This document shows, one piece after another, positions 45,621 through 57,500 of a DNA stretch of 64,000 bases; within the stretch, counting starts at the first letter, position 1; each line of letters begins with the position of its first letter. Source of the stretch: Nymphaea colorata (taxonomy: Eukaryota; Streptophyta; Magnoliopsida; Nymphaeales; Nymphaeaceae); assembly GCF_008831285.2 (NCBI RefSeq), contig NC_045150.1:7018001-7082000 (forward strand). Reading direction: 5' to 3'. The notes under the pieces are model-generated. The model was not told the origin of the DNA and did no database searches. It saw only the letters and a list, made by a program, of their open reading frames with translations. The translations under genes were made by a program, and so were the position numbers.

Positions 45621-46330
45621 ATCTAGTTAAAATAGAACCTTCAGTTTTACTGATGAAGTCATAAAAGCCAATCATAACTAATTTTTACATTTCAAGAAAA
45701 ATCTCACAACCTCTTACGACGAAAGTAAGGAGAAATAGAACCTTCGCTATCTGCACTATTATGAATTTTCCATAGATTATATGCAAATTAAATAAAGTTA
45801 AATACTATCACATGATTTTAGCACGAAGACAAGTGTGGACACATGCCTATACAGATCCACACAAAACTGTTTTATTTTAATATCAGGATTGTATTGCACA
45901 AAATGTTTATTTTAGTATCAGAGTTATACATTGATTCTCTTTAAAAAAATTAAATTTTATTACCAGAACCCTTTAGCCAAAAATTTGACTCAACCACACT
46001 ATTTTATGACAATTGCTTAAGTGACATTAAAGATTTTGAACACCAGGAGCATCATTTGGGTAATCGCTAATATTGTTAAAAGCTGCCCTTACCTGCATGT
46101 TAGATACTTTCATACATCTCCACAACGGTCAGAATCTCTACGGCTACGTATGGACGGCGGCGATCAGGTGGCAGGGGTACGTTCGTAATTTTCTGATCGT
46201 CTTTATTTATTTATTTATTTCTTTCTTTTCAACATCTCTAGCCAGAAGTCATGGTGAGTCACCTCAAGTACAACCAGATAGCTCCGCCCATACGGCCACA
46301 TCTCTCTGCGTCGCTCTCTCTCTCTCTTCC
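45621..46330. other. Upstream region of the BKI1-like gene
   Basis: AT-rich to about 46060, then less AT-rich. It has a (TTTA)n tract at 46203-46222 and CT-rich patches (46308-46330) typical of plant core promoters. No clear TATA box is seen. Confidence 0.4.
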
Positions 46331-46369
46331 ATGGTCCACCGCTTGATCTCAGTATCATTTCCTTCCTAA
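46331..46369 (+). promoter_or_regulatory. Upstream ORF 1 of the BKI1-like gene (12 codons)
   Basis: ATG at 46331 in the context TTCCATGG, followed by MVHRLISVSFPS and a TAA stop. It affects translation only if transcription starts upstream of 46331, which is not shown by the sequence. Confidence 0.4.
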
Positions 46370-46503
46370 AACTCTTGCTGGCTTTTACCTCCAAATCATT
46401 GCCTTCCCAAATCAATCAATCAAGTTTTCTCGCTCTGCAGAACCTAATTTCCCTGTTGCAGTTCCTTCGCTGGTTCAATCTTTTTCTCTCTATCTCTCTC
46501 TCC

Positions 46504-46512
46504 ATGGGGTGA
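46504..46512 (+). promoter_or_regulatory. Upstream ORF 2: two-codon uORF whose stop overlaps the main start
   Basis: The sequence ATGGGGTGATGGGG contains ATG-GGG-TGA (46504-46512), and the A of its TGA is the A of the main ATG (46512). A scanning ribosome meets this minimal uORF first. Its context (TCTCCATGG) has G at +4 but a pyrimidine at -3, so leaky scanning is likely. Confidence 0.7.
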
Positions 46513-47573
46513 TGGGGAAATCAGGAGAAGGCCCCAACCTGACCAGGTCTCTGTCGTCCTCGTCCTCAATCTCTTCGGACTTCGAATTCACCATCTCACT
46601 CTCTCCTGCCTCCAGGAAGACGTCCTCCACCCTCTACTGCCCTGCCGATGAGCTCTTCTTCAAGGGCCAACTTCTTCCCCTCCACCTCCCTCCTCGCCTC
46701 CGAATCATCCAAACCCTCACCACTCCTACCAGCACCGGTCGTCCTAACTCACCACCACCGCCACCAGATCGCCATGCATCACCACCGATCTCTTTCTCCA
46801 CCACCACCGCCGCCGCGGCAGCCTCCCGTCCGCGACCGGCTACCACCGTGTTCCCTCCTCGCGTACCACCTTCCATCCACCTGACCAGCACGGCCAACAA
46901 CGACTCCAGCGGCTGGAGCTCCGATGCCACGAGCTCCCGAGACTCCAACAGCAGCTCCTGCGACTCCTCCCGCCGCACCAGCTCCGCGACAACCGATGAC
47001 GAAGATGCCCACCTGACCTCCCTCAAGAAACTCCGCCACTTTGCCCGTCTCCCCACCAAAAAGCCGGTCGCGCCGCCAACACCGAGGCCACCGCCACCGC
47101 CACCGCCACTAAGCAACAAACCACCGAGCAAGATGAAGATCTCCTCAATCTTCCTCACCAAGGGCAAGAAGATGAGCAGATCCGCGAAGAACGTATTCCA
47201 GAAGTACATCAACAAGGTGAAGCCCCTCTACGAGAAGATCTCTCACATGAAAGCAGGGGAAGAGCGGCTCGTGAAGGCGAGGGACAGTTGCAGCAGCACC
47301 GGCAGCTCCAGCTTCCACGCCACCCATCACTCCCACTCCTTCTCCGGCAACTTGAGCGGGTTTCCCAAGAGAAGGGCATCGGCGCGTCCAATCCGTGGCT
47401 ACATAGGGAGCTGCCCTCCGTCGGTGATGTCGTCGCCGAGTCACAGTGGGGTGCTGACCTTCTCCGGTGAGTTCTTGCCATCGATGGACAGCAGCAGCAT
47501 GGAGGAGCTGCAGAGCGCTATCCAGGGAGCCATCGCCTATTGTAAGAACTCCAATGCTGTACATGACAAGTGA
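46512..47573 (+). CDS. BKI1-like / membrane-associated kinase regulator (MAKR) protein
   Basis: An intronless 353-residue protein, close to Arabidopsis BKI1 (337). BKI1 binds the brassinosteroid receptor kinase BRI1 at the plasma membrane, blocks BAK1 recruitment, and is released on phosphorylation; MAKR proteins are its relatives. Supporting blocks are the Ser-rich start with FEFTISLSP (residues 24-32), CPADELFFKGQLLPLHLP (43-60), a Pro-rich linker, a Lys-rich membrane-binding type region KGKKMSRSAKNVFQKYINKV (about 218-237), and the C-terminal SMEELQSAIQGAIAYCKN (329-346), which resembles the receptor-binding tail. The start is the ATG at 46512; the frame extends one codon upstream as GTG. 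The gene is far more GC-rich than its surroundings, with Pro/Ser/Thr codon runs. Long minus-strand frames over it are shadows. BKI1 itself versus a MAKR paralogue is undecided. Confidence 0.8.
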   Translation: MGKSGEGPNLTRSLSSSSSISSDFEFTISLSPASRKTSSTLYCPADELFFKGQLLPLHLPPRLRIIQTLTTPTSTGRPNSPPPPPDRHASPPISFSTTTAAAAASRPRPATTVFPPRVPPSIHLTSTANNDSSGWSSDATSSRDSNSSSCDSSRRTSSATTDDEDAHLTSLKKLRHFARLPTKKPVAPPTPRPPPPPPPLSNKPPSKMKISSIFLTKGKKMSRSAKNVFQKYINKVKPLYEKISHMKAGEERLVKARDSCSSTGSSSFHATHHSHSFSGNLSGFPKRRASARPIRGYIGSCPPSVMSSPSHSGVLTFSGEFLPSMDSSSMEELQSAIQGAIAYCKNSNAVHDK

Positions 47574-48104
47574 TGACTTAAACTGACATAGTACTGGTTT
47601 CACCGGCCGATGGTGACGGCCGTCTGTCTCTCTCACTCTTTCTCTCTCTCTTTCCCGTTTACAGAGAGCTTTTTCTCTGTTCTTGTTTGCCAAGTTTGGT
47701 GAATGGTAGGATTTTCAGTTTTGGCTGTCTTGTTCATTATCATCTGAATGTTATAGCCGCGGTAGTTATTCACTTTTTCTCAGGTGATTACCTTCTGAAT
47801 GTTATAGCTGTGTTAGTTACTCCCTTTTTTCAGATCTCTCTCTTTCCCCCTGTCTCCTCCATGGATAAAGGCCACTGTATCAGTGGGAAAAAATGCAGAT
47901 GATCATGAAATTTTGCCTCTGTTCTCTCTCTCTCTCTCTCTCTCTTCACCATGCCGCATGTGCTTTCCTTGTTTTATGTGCCTACCATGGAAAACGAAGG
48001 TGAGCAAATTTCATATATAAATATAATATGAAGGTGAGCAAATTTCATATATAAATATAATATATATACATATGTATACAATGAAAGATTAATCCTCCTA
48101 CTTC
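47574..48104. other. 3' flank of the BKI1-like gene
   Basis: Contains CT microsatellites (47622-47653 and 47922-47946) and a 33-bp tandem duplication (GAAGGTGAGCAAATTTC...) at 47997-48062 leading into a TA-rich run. The 3' UTR should be within the first few hundred bases. Confidence 0.5.
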
Positions 48105-48611
48105 TTATGTTTGAAAAGCGATGGTCAGATGTTGTTTGGTGTCTTTCAATGACGGAAAGTAGCCATTTTCGTCTCTCTTTCTTTCTCTAAAGTAACAAAT
48201 TTGGAGAAAGCCAAAATGGTGATCATTAAAGAAGTGTTTTGAAGAGATTGTTATTTGGAACTCCCCATCAAGAGATGAAGGGAAGGAGATGTTTATAATT
48301 TTGATACGACGGTTCAAATCTTCGAGGTCTTGAGAGGGCGACAGCGATGTTTCCTCTGTACACTTCCCCAGAGACGTCTCTATAGGGAACTGTGATATTT
48401 GACCTTGTTTACTTACTGCATTCCTTGGAAAGCGACAATAGTGATATAAATGCGCCTGCTCTTTTGTTGGTTTCATATATGACACCACGAAGTCCCGTGT
48501 CTTGCCTTGCAAGGTCCATTTTGCTATGATTGGTAGGGAGGGCAAACGCCACCTATCTGCCCTCCCACTATTTCCCTCTTTGACGGTCCAACTGCTACTG
48601 TCATCGTTCAT
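48105..48611 (-). CDS. Uncertain ORF, 168 residues, unknown
   Basis: An ATG-start open frame (MNDDSSSWTVKEGNSG...), hydrophilic, without signal peptide, membrane segment or motif that I recognise. At this length it is at the upper edge of what chance gives in a window of this size. It lies convergent to the BKI1-like gene, about 0.5 kb past its stop. It could be an unidentified gene fragment. Confidence 0.15.
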   Translation of the reverse strand: MNDDSSSWTVKEGNSGRADRWRLPSLPIIAKWTLQGKTRDFVVSYMKPTKEQAHLYHYCRFPRNAVSKQGQISQFPIETSLGKCTEETSLSPSQDLEDLNRRIKIINISFPSSLDGEFQITISSKHFFNDHHFGFLQICYFRERKRDENGYFPSLKDTKQHLTIAFQT

Positions 48612-51420
48612 GTGAAAAAGTTCAGAGTAAAAAAGCTAAACCACTTTGCCTTGGTCTGCGGAAACCAGGCTTTAAATTATAAGTTTAAAATATATAAGTC
48701 TGTGCACCGTGTACATGTGTGTGAGAGAGAAAGACTGATCATGTGCCAGTGCCACAGTCCTCAATAATTTCATGTTCGATATGATTTATTTAGATTCTTT
48801 TTTGGTTAAATATGGTAAATCATGATCCAATCTTGACTCTGGACTTTTAACGTTTCATTTCATGATTACTTGGTTTTTACAAAATCAGGTTTTATGAAAA
48901 CTTGATTTTTTTTTTCATGACAAGGTAAAAACCAGGTTTTTCATTGTCATGTGTTTTGTGAAAACCCAGCATTTTCTTGTCACCCAAACACCTTCGAAAA
49001 GTAGTTTTGAGAGGTCAAACCTGATTTTGCCTTCAAAACCAAGTTATAAAGTGGCATCCAAACGCCTCCTTCAACTTAAAAAATGTGAAAACAAATTGGC
49101 AGTAAATAACTGAAAAAGCTAAAAGTGCATATGGTTGGAGTACACCAACTTTTGCAGATATTGCCATCGGCTTAATCTTGATTACACCTACGGTGGGTTT
49201 AAACGATGTTGAAATGATTTGAATGCCATGAACTTAGGCTTTTTTTCATTTATTAGGAACTCTCCAATCTTTGCATTTGTTCATCTCTTCAAATTTTGCA
49301 GCCATATATTAATTTAATGTTTCTTGTTCTATTATCCTCTAATCCGTGGTCAAACAGATGCTCTCTCTCTCTCTCTCCTGGCTGCATGGCAAAAGAGATA
49401 CCCATTTAACTACAAACATGGAATGGTTTCTGGCATTTTTAGCAATAAGCGAAACTATGGTTGTGTTTTTGATCACTGTAAAGAATTCCCCAAGTTTCTA
49501 TGACTCTACATTGTTAAATCTGCCAATTAGTAGATTGGAAATAAAAACTCGGAACAACAGTGATGCCCACATATACATAGATACATGCATGTATTCATAC
49601 GCACTTCTCATCAAAGCATGAACTATTCACGTCACTCGTGTTTGGACCTACAACTTTGAGTGAGACGTGAGCGAATAGTTCTTTGGTAGTTTCCGAGACA
49701 AAGGGGAAAAGTATTACATCATATGAAAAGATGCATGTGCAAGTAATTGAACTAACACTCATCGGTTTGTCACCAAATAATGTTTTAGTCATCCTTTAGC
49801 TAGTGGATTTGGATAGGCTTAAGTGTGTCATAGTGAATTGGAGCATTTCTAGAGCAATTAAAAAGTCATCATCCATGCAGGCTCGGCGGCGTACATTTAG
49901 TTATTTTTTTTAATGTTTACTTAAAGGGAATCCGTCTTTGGTATAAAACCTCTAAGACCATACCCTTATACTTCCAAAGTTCTGATTTATGTTTAAACAC
50001 CAGAAACATTTTCCTTGGAATGACCTAAACCTAAACCTATTGCTCAAGGCATGAAACCATGTTTATTGACTTTATTTGATCAATAATCGAACCAAGGCGG
50101 CAGATTGGAATCATCATCTATGTTAAGTATCAAAGGAAATTAATTAATTTCCACAAAATTTGGGTTTAGGCCACTATCTCTGGAATTACTGGTGCGTCTC
50201 TTAAGCTTTAGCAGAATGGCTGGTTCTGGAGGTCACGGAATGATCATGAGTTACAGTTTTGAGTCTTCCTGTGATTGAGTCCCCTGATCGGAAATGGAAA
50301 ATTCTTAGTGAGGACAGGAAGTAAAATGGAATAAATGGAGTGTTGATGCACAGTTGATGTGACAATTTCAAAAGCAATCATGGGATCCACAACTGAGCTG
50401 GATTTTGGATTCTTGTTATTTACCCTTTCCCTCTATTACCAGGCCTGTTTTCGTATCCTGCACCATGAGGAGAAGAGTTCTGGCTTCGGCTCTCGGCTCT
50501 CGGCTGGGTGGTAGAATGAAATACTCATGCTCACCCAAAATTAACGCATTGACCTCATTTAGTCGCAATGTTATCTATCCAACTGAACTTTAAAAGAATT
50601 ATAAAAGCATTTAGTTAGCACCTTGATAACATAACAACCATGATTTCAGCATTTTTCCTAGAGGCAAGTAAGAGACAGCCATCAAGTTTACTTGAGTACA
50701 GGACCTCATTTATTATTGTATGGACTATTTTTTTTTTCTTTCAACACATGCACCTAGTTATGGACCTTGTTAAATGCATCACATGGAGAGTGACCTGAGG
50801 TCATTGAACAAGTTGTCTCTAAGAACCACGTCTTAATCCCGGAATTGTACCAACAAAGATCTTGGTTTCTGTTTGAAACCAAACATGTGCTGAGGACAGA
50901 GCTTTCTCCCCTATATAATTAGCGACAAGTAATCAAGTGGATCCACTTGATGCGGAATCCATAGTTGGCTAAGAATCTGCTCGGATTGCTGCGAAATGCT
51001 GTAAGACTTGAGGCCAGCCTGGTCTGTGGTTTTCCCAAGATTCTTTACTGATTTTTGCACCTCCACAGTCTAGTTGGCTTGACAGTCTCTGTGGAGAAAT
51101 AAACAATGTTGAGAAAGCAAATGAATCACATGTCTCACTTCCCCAAGTGAAAATTCTCTACAACTGTCACTGCACATGAAGTGAAACCCTTGGATCCAGT
51201 AGATTATTCTTAATAATGCAGCTTTCAACCCATTTTTAATGTGCCCGGGACTGGCTGGTCCATTGGAAAGACTCCCCTAATTCCATTTCAAACTATTTTT
51301 TTTCAGTCTCATCAGACCTAGCTAATAGCTTTCACCTTCATCTTTTGCTTTGAAGAAAAGGAAGGTGTCTAGAGATCATATTTTAATGTGCTGGGAGTTC
51401 TAGTTTGGCTCAGGGAACCT
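48612..51420. other. Intergenic, no gene seen
   Basis: 48880-49075 has repeated AAACC/GGTTTT words and ends GTGGCATCCAAACGCCTCC, the look of a MITE terminus. The remaining sequence is plain AT-rich DNA with short frames of no recognised similarity. Confidence 0.45.
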
Positions 51421-51429
51421 GCCTTAGCT

Positions 51430-51765
51430 TCTAAGGGACTCGAACCAGTGGCGTGTGGCGGAGTCAAGATTTTTGGGCTGAGGGACACTCGAGTCACCAG
51501 TTCGGGTCAGGTCAGGTGCAGGCACCCCATGTAATTTTTGAGTTATCACATTGTTTTTAGCGGGTTGGTGTAGGCGGTGGCCCACGCCAGCCCCCATGTA
51601 CTCCACCACTGACCCGCACCCGGTCAATTCAACTGTTAAACAGGTTGATTTGCCTGTCTAATTAGGCAGCCCATGTCAGCTTCCATGTAGCTACGCTATT
51701 GACCCGGACCCGATCAAATCAACTGTTAATCAGGTTGAATTAGCTGTCTAATTAGATCGATGGTG
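51430..51765. repeat. Worn repeat with duplicated GACCCG...GTCTAATTAG segments
   Basis: Two related 90-bp blocks (about 51600-51665 and 51685-51755) share GACCCG, CAACTGTTAA, CAGGTTGA and CTGTCTAATTAG. The left edge carries GGCGGAGTCAAGATTTTTGGG, reminiscent of Tip100-type ends. It is probably a decayed DNA transposon. Confidence 0.4.
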
Positions 51766-51877
51766 ATTCAACTTTCGTTTAGCCAGGAACGGTAGGCTGC
51801 TGGATTAAGGTTGGTCGACTCGTCTCCAAAGGTTGGACTAGCTAGGGGGTGAGCCCCTAGGACTCTTTCTCAAGTAG

Positions 51878-52062
51878 GGACGTCGATCGATCCAATTTGG
51901 ATCGGATATCTGATCAAACTGTTTCGAAAAAATTGGATATGAAAAAAAAAATAGTATCAAATCAAGCAATTTGATTGTTTTTTCAAAAGAACCGATCGGA
52001 TTCAGATTAAGGTATGCATAAAAGTACATATGATTTGAATACGATCCGTTGACATCCCTACT
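51878..52062. mobile_element. hAT-like MITE, 185 bp, GGATATGAAAA family, best-preserved copy
   Basis: The left end is TAGGGACGTCGATCGATC and the right end on the minus strand is TAGGGATGTCAACGGATC, an imperfect 18-bp terminal inverted repeat. The interior has TCCAATTTGGATCGGATATC and AAAATTGGATATGAAAAAA-type words. The flanking octamers agree at 5 of 8 positions. Confidence 0.7.
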
Positions 52063-52129
52063 CTCCAACAAGTTACTGTCATAGTCAAGTCTAAGCTCAT
52101 GCGTAGGCAGCCTCTTCAGCAGCAAAGGG

Positions 52130-52345
52130 CGGTGTCAGGATTTTTTTTTTTCTTAAAAGGAAGGGTGCTGGGGCTCTATACTTTTCACAATTTTAAGGGG
52201 TCAAATTGTAATTTTCAAAAGTTTAGAGGAGCCAAGATAAATTATTTCAAAAATACTTTTTAACTTTTTTTCTTTTTCAAATCCAAAATCCCAGGTGGGG
52301 CCTTGGCCCCTGCCATGCACCCCCATGCCTGTCAGCGCCAATTCT
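52130..52345. mobile_element. hAT-Tip100-like non-autonomous element
   Basis: GTGTCAGGATTTTTTT on the left and GGCCTTGGCCCCTGCCATGC followed by ACCCCCATGCC on the right enclose AT-rich DNA with TTTTAAGGGGTCAAATTG. The text strongly parallels the element at 17490-17785 (ATTTT..GGGGTCAAACT). Confidence 0.5.
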
Positions 52346-52555
52346 CTTCAAACGGCAGCCAAAGTGTAGCTTGACCGCACCATTCTATATATCGAGCAGC
52401 TATTAAATCCATAAATTTGCGCCCCAGCTACCAGTCAGCCCACATGGAGCCGCAAGTTATTCAATCTTCTAAAAACCTGCGTAATCAATATTGGTCTGCT
52501 TGCAACAGATATAGTTGGTGCCATCCCAACTACCCTGTAGTTAATAGCCAAGATA

Positions 52556-52589
<34 letters not shown>

Positions 52590-54480
52590 ACACATATTCT
52601 GCGATTTGTGAAATCATGTAAAGTCCTTTTATATAAAAAATGGTTGTATTAAATCTTACTGATCGAGCTGTCACATAGAAAAGTGAGATTTAGGCCCCAA
52701 ACTTCATTAATTAACAAGATATGTGAGATGCATGTGCACAGGCCAAGAACCTCCAATGTGGACTGAACAAGCACTTGAATCATGCTTTCTGTTTTTCTTG
52801 GGTAGTGGAAGAGGGGCTTGATTTGGGGATTGGATTTGAAATCTTTGGATTTAAGATCTAAAATCTCAGGACAAAATTTTAGGATCTCGTATCTAGGTGA
52901 ATGCAGACAAACTCATAAGTGGCATTCTGGCTTTTAACCTTTCCTTATTTGAGGATAAAGTGTCAGGATATTGGCCCTGGACTTATTCAACGAAATATAT
53001 AAATCAATTAAAAGAAAAGTAAGAATACCATGAACTTGCAGCTTTACAACACAAAGTTGTATTAAAAAAAAAAATCCAGTCAGATTTTTCCCCAATTGAA
53101 AAGATTTCTAGGTCACTGCAGTAAATAGGTGGGTGGCAGGTGTGGGAAATTGCTCACGTGAACAAAAAAAAGTTTTTATTATGAAATTCTTCTCATTTTA
53201 ATATTAATGTCTTTTAAAAAATTACATATCTAGTGCTCTATGATAAACCTTAATTCCCATTGAAATTTCTTCACGCAATTTCATCGGACTTGGAGTCCGT
53301 CTAGTGTTCTGTATTTGAATTTTCACGTAGATATTTAATTCGTTTGTAAAGTAATAAAAGTGTCCCTATTAAATATATCATTTCTTAATTAATGAGTTGA
53401 GTTCTTTGCGGTTTGATCCAGCACTCACCGTGTGGTGAAATCTGGTAAGAATGTAATACAATTGGGTATGTGGCGGAAAAATTATTTTTAAAATGTTTTA
53501 TTGGAAACTGCATGAGGCATAGTTCCAATATTCACTTGAAATTCTTTCGGGCGGGATGATGGAGAGCCTCCTTTCCCCAAATTGATTCTGTTGGCACTCA
53601 AAATCTTTTTTCTTTTTTCTTTTTTCCTTCCTACCAAGTCATGGGTAGTGCAATTGGTCGGATTGGGTGGATGTTGTAACCATGTTATTAATTCCATTCT
53701 TGAACAGTATTATCCTAATGCACGCACGGCAATAGGTGTGCCATTAAATGGTCAAGTCTTGTCGTTCCATTTTCTCATATATATATATATATATATATAT
53801 TAGAGTCACTTAACCATCCAATCAAGACCATCCAATCCATCGTGATGAACGGCTAAAAAAAACAAATAAAAAAAGGTGATGGTATTTTCGTCCTCTAATA
53901 TTAGTTTCCACAATTTTTTTAATGTTTTTCTTTCAACCTCAATCTGCAACTGGATGATTCTGAAAAATTATAGTCGCCATTCACTCACTTTTATATATAT
54001 ATATATATATATTGTGACGGTGATTGCACAAATCACTCGCTTTACAATTATACCTTTGCTGGTGAGAAATAACACTCACAATCGCCTATTCCTTCATAGA
54101 AAGAAGCCAACGGAATATGGGGAAACAATCTGGCTGGCAATTAGTGAGCGCGGCACTTATTTGACTAAAAGCCTTGTGGAAATGGTAAACGATCGAAGTG
54201 AACTGTGGCTTATAAAATACTTAATTGAAGTGGTATTGGGCGATTTGTTGGCATATTGCTGCAGGGATCCCTTCCATGGACGGCTTCTTCGATCTATCTA
54301 CCACCACTTCTGCCAGCTCCTTGACCTTCCCCAACCCTCCACTTCTTCCGGATCTTGCCTCATCCTCTGCCATTCGCATGCCATCCTCATGGAGTCCTAA
54401 CGGAGGCTCCACTTCCATCGCTCACCTCCCCGTGAACTCTCAATGTGACTGTTCTATTCATTTCATGACAAGGTGATGCT
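52346..54480. other. Intergenic, no gene supported
   Basis: Microsatellites occur at 52559-52588 (CT), 53777-53801 (TA) and 53992-54013 (TA). A short frame starting ATG at 54277 after an acceptor-like CTGCAG encodes a Ser/Pro-rich 66-residue peptide with no match that I know. Confidence 0.4.
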
Positions 54481-54503
54481 GAAGAAGAAACATCAAGGTG
54501 GCA

Positions 54504-54551
54504 GGATTCAAACCTATGGCCCTAGTCTTGATTGGCATATGCGTGAGCCAG
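54504..54551 (-). mobile_element. tRNA-like SINE head
   Basis: The minus strand has TGGCTCACGCATATGCC (A-box-like, 54551-54535) and, about 20 nt further, GGTTTGAATCC (B-box, 54514-54504; consensus GGTTCGANTCC). No full cloverleaf is formed. It is probably a SINE remnant. Confidence 0.35.
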
Positions 54552-54559
54552 TTGTATCA

Positions 54560-57500
54560 ATGTCCAAACTAAGAGTTTTCCTCTGCATACTCCTCCTTTA
54601 TTCTTGTTTAGGTTGAGGTTGTAGAAGCCTTCTTTTATGTGTTTGTTTCACAAGAAGGTTTCATGCAGTTACGTCCACAAAACAAGATGCAGGGCGAAAC
54701 TCAAACTTAACTCTATGATGGGCTCTCACTCTCTCCTATTGATATGTGCAGAAAAAGAACTCCACCTCACATCTTGTTGTTTGGGAAAGCAGGATGGAAA
54801 ACTCACCGTTCTCTCGGGATCTTGAGTACTGGATCGGCATTAATAATGGCAATAGTGTACCCATCAACTTAGGTAATGTGCCCTTTCACTTAAGACCTAG
54901 TGATGATGAAGAACCTGGCAAGGGATGTAGTTGGGATGTCTCATTCTGGTTGGTTGCACTTCAATAAAACCGAACCCCCACTTACCTTACCATGGATATG
55001 GTCGTATTGGCACATACTGCCGCATTGAGGCTTAAGTTTTATAGTAAAATAGGGCACTCAGCCAAAAGACATATTCTGCTTGTTCCTGACTCAACGTTCA
55101 AGCACAGTAAAGATGACAAACATTGTCGATGTCTTGGCTTCTCTGATCGGATTTATGAAGACCGAAAATGTTATCGGAGTATCGGGACGTCAAAGTGTCT
55201 GAAGTCACTAGACGCTGTTGACAGGGAACACCAAATATTGGTTCTAGACAATATCTCACATTTTATATTTTTTTTAGAAGAATCCGGTGCCACTTTCTAT
55301 TTTCTATAAAAATATAATTAAGCACAGATTTATTAGCTGCATATCATGGGGATTAGCCTAAACACCCTCTGCTCGTAGTAGTTTGGACCTACTCATCCGC
55401 CTATCATGCAGTGTTTGAGTGCATGCTTGGGTGTCGTTTAGTTGCATGTATACTTGGTGGATGTTCCATAAATCTAACTTAAAAAAATTAAGGTAGATTT
55501 GTAACAGAGTTGTTTTAGTGTTCCATAAATATGTCTTAATCTTTGGAGTAAATTTATGGAACACTCAGATAGTGTTTTTGCTGCCAAATAACCTTTTAGG
55601 GCTAGACCACTAAGCTGCACTATAACAGATATAATAAACATTAATCTTAGGTACTTTTTGGCATTAGGAACAAGGAACAAGTGCATGAATCTGCTCCAAA
55701 ACTGAGGTAGATTCATGGACCACTTGAATAGCTGTTTCACAAATCTACCTTATTTTTGAGATAAATTCATAAAACATTCATATGTTGTCCATAATACAAA
55801 ACAATCCCTTAATTACAATAATTAAACTTTAAGCGACAAAAATTTTGAGACAACAAACAAAATATTCTACTAAAGGTTCTTATTGAAAATTGGACCTGTA
55901 GGAAATAAACTATGATGAATCCGTCATACAGATATGATGTAAAAGGCCAAGAGAAGGAATCAAAATTTCAGGTAGAGATACTTCATCCACAACTAGCCTA
56001 ATCATTCACAAAGCAACATTGGGATTGCATAAAAATCACTGATACTAGTGGAAGATCTAAATGCAATCACGAGCACAACTCCACCAAGTTAAAAATTGAT
56101 GCAAACATGGTACACTATCATAAAGTTAAAATTTGTTCAAGAAAATAGAAATAAGTATTGGATCTATTGTGGTACCAAATAGAGTCCACTCCACAGGGAA
56201 GATGTTAAGTTATCACTTTACATGCATCTGGAATGCTCTGGAACCAAGAGTTACTTTATATTGGCATTTGCAAGGGAAAGGTTATGTAGCATCATTCAAA
56301 AATTTATCTTAGATGTACATTAGAGTTCTTGAGGAATCAAAGATAGATGGCAAAGTCTAAAGTGCAAGACAATCAGGAATACACGAGGACAGCTCACAAG
56401 ATCCATGATAGATAGATGGGAAATCAACATTTGACGTAAAAACAAAGAAAGCAATTATGAGAAAACAGCCAAACAGGGAGGATCTAATGTGCACATGAAA
56501 AAGGGGAAAACAACAAACAGAAGCAAATAACTGCAAACTTCAACCACTTAATGATACAAAACATAAAAAAATTAACTTGACAAAATGATAACAATGATCT
56601 TTTAGTAATGATACAAATGAAGATAAATAATTTAGCTTAATTTTTAATCTTTAAAGCTAAAATAACGTAAAAACAATAATAATAGATATAATAAAAATAT
56701 GAAAAAACGTGAAAAATTCATTTTGCAGTTTACTTCCAAAAAGGCAACACAACAAGGTTTTTTTAATTTTATTGTTTTTAACAAATTTATCCTCTCTTTT
56801 CCTAAATAACTAGTTTTTTTTCTCAACTATGATTTGATGGCCACACAGACAGATCAAATGCTAACATGGTGGACAAGAATGAAAAATCTTTGGATCAGGA
56901 TGCTGCAATTCCGCCTTCAGCAAGGCCTCAATCTATTGTCTGCAGCGCATCGAGCAAAGGAGGAGCGGAAAGAATGCGATGGCCAGCAACTAGACCAGGA
57001 GAAAAGGAGCGAGGAACATGGTGTTAGCAATGGCAAGGATAGGAGGAAGGAACAAGATCTTGAAGGTCTAGACTGAGAAATAAATCTTTTAAGCGTTTTA
57101 GATGTACACGATGTTCATGACCTAAACCTGTCCTTAGGAATGCTTGTCCACCTCTATAGTTTGAAATTAATCCCATTTTCAAATGAAAATGAAGATCCAC
57201 CATTTTCGTATTTGCCAAGCCAACATTGCTGATCACTTTAGATCGTTCAAGGTCAGCCCTATGTGCTGCTTGAATGAGAAGAAGGTTGAAAAGCTAATAA
57301 AAAATGACACGGTATCAGCATCTGTTTCCATAAAGGCCAAAACTTAGAGGACAATCCCTTGAGGAACAGTTCCAAGAGGGGCACAACGCCTTTCAACTCC
57401 ATTATGACGATCGACTTCTTCTTACGTTTTGAGACTTGACTTCATGGAGCCATTTTGATGATCAGTAAGATATTTTTTTGTGAATAAAGTCGGGGGATCT

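Noticed and set aside
46634-47693. Long minus-strand open frames (193, 182 and 90 codons) opposite the BKI1-like gene
   Set aside because: They mirror the GC-rich Pro/Ser/Thr codons of the real gene and give Gly/Arg-rich translations without family similarity.
51424-51627. Possible tRNA-like text (GACTCGAACC) near 51.43 kb
   Set aside because: No acceptor stem or anticodon arm could be paired; it lies at the edge of a repeat.
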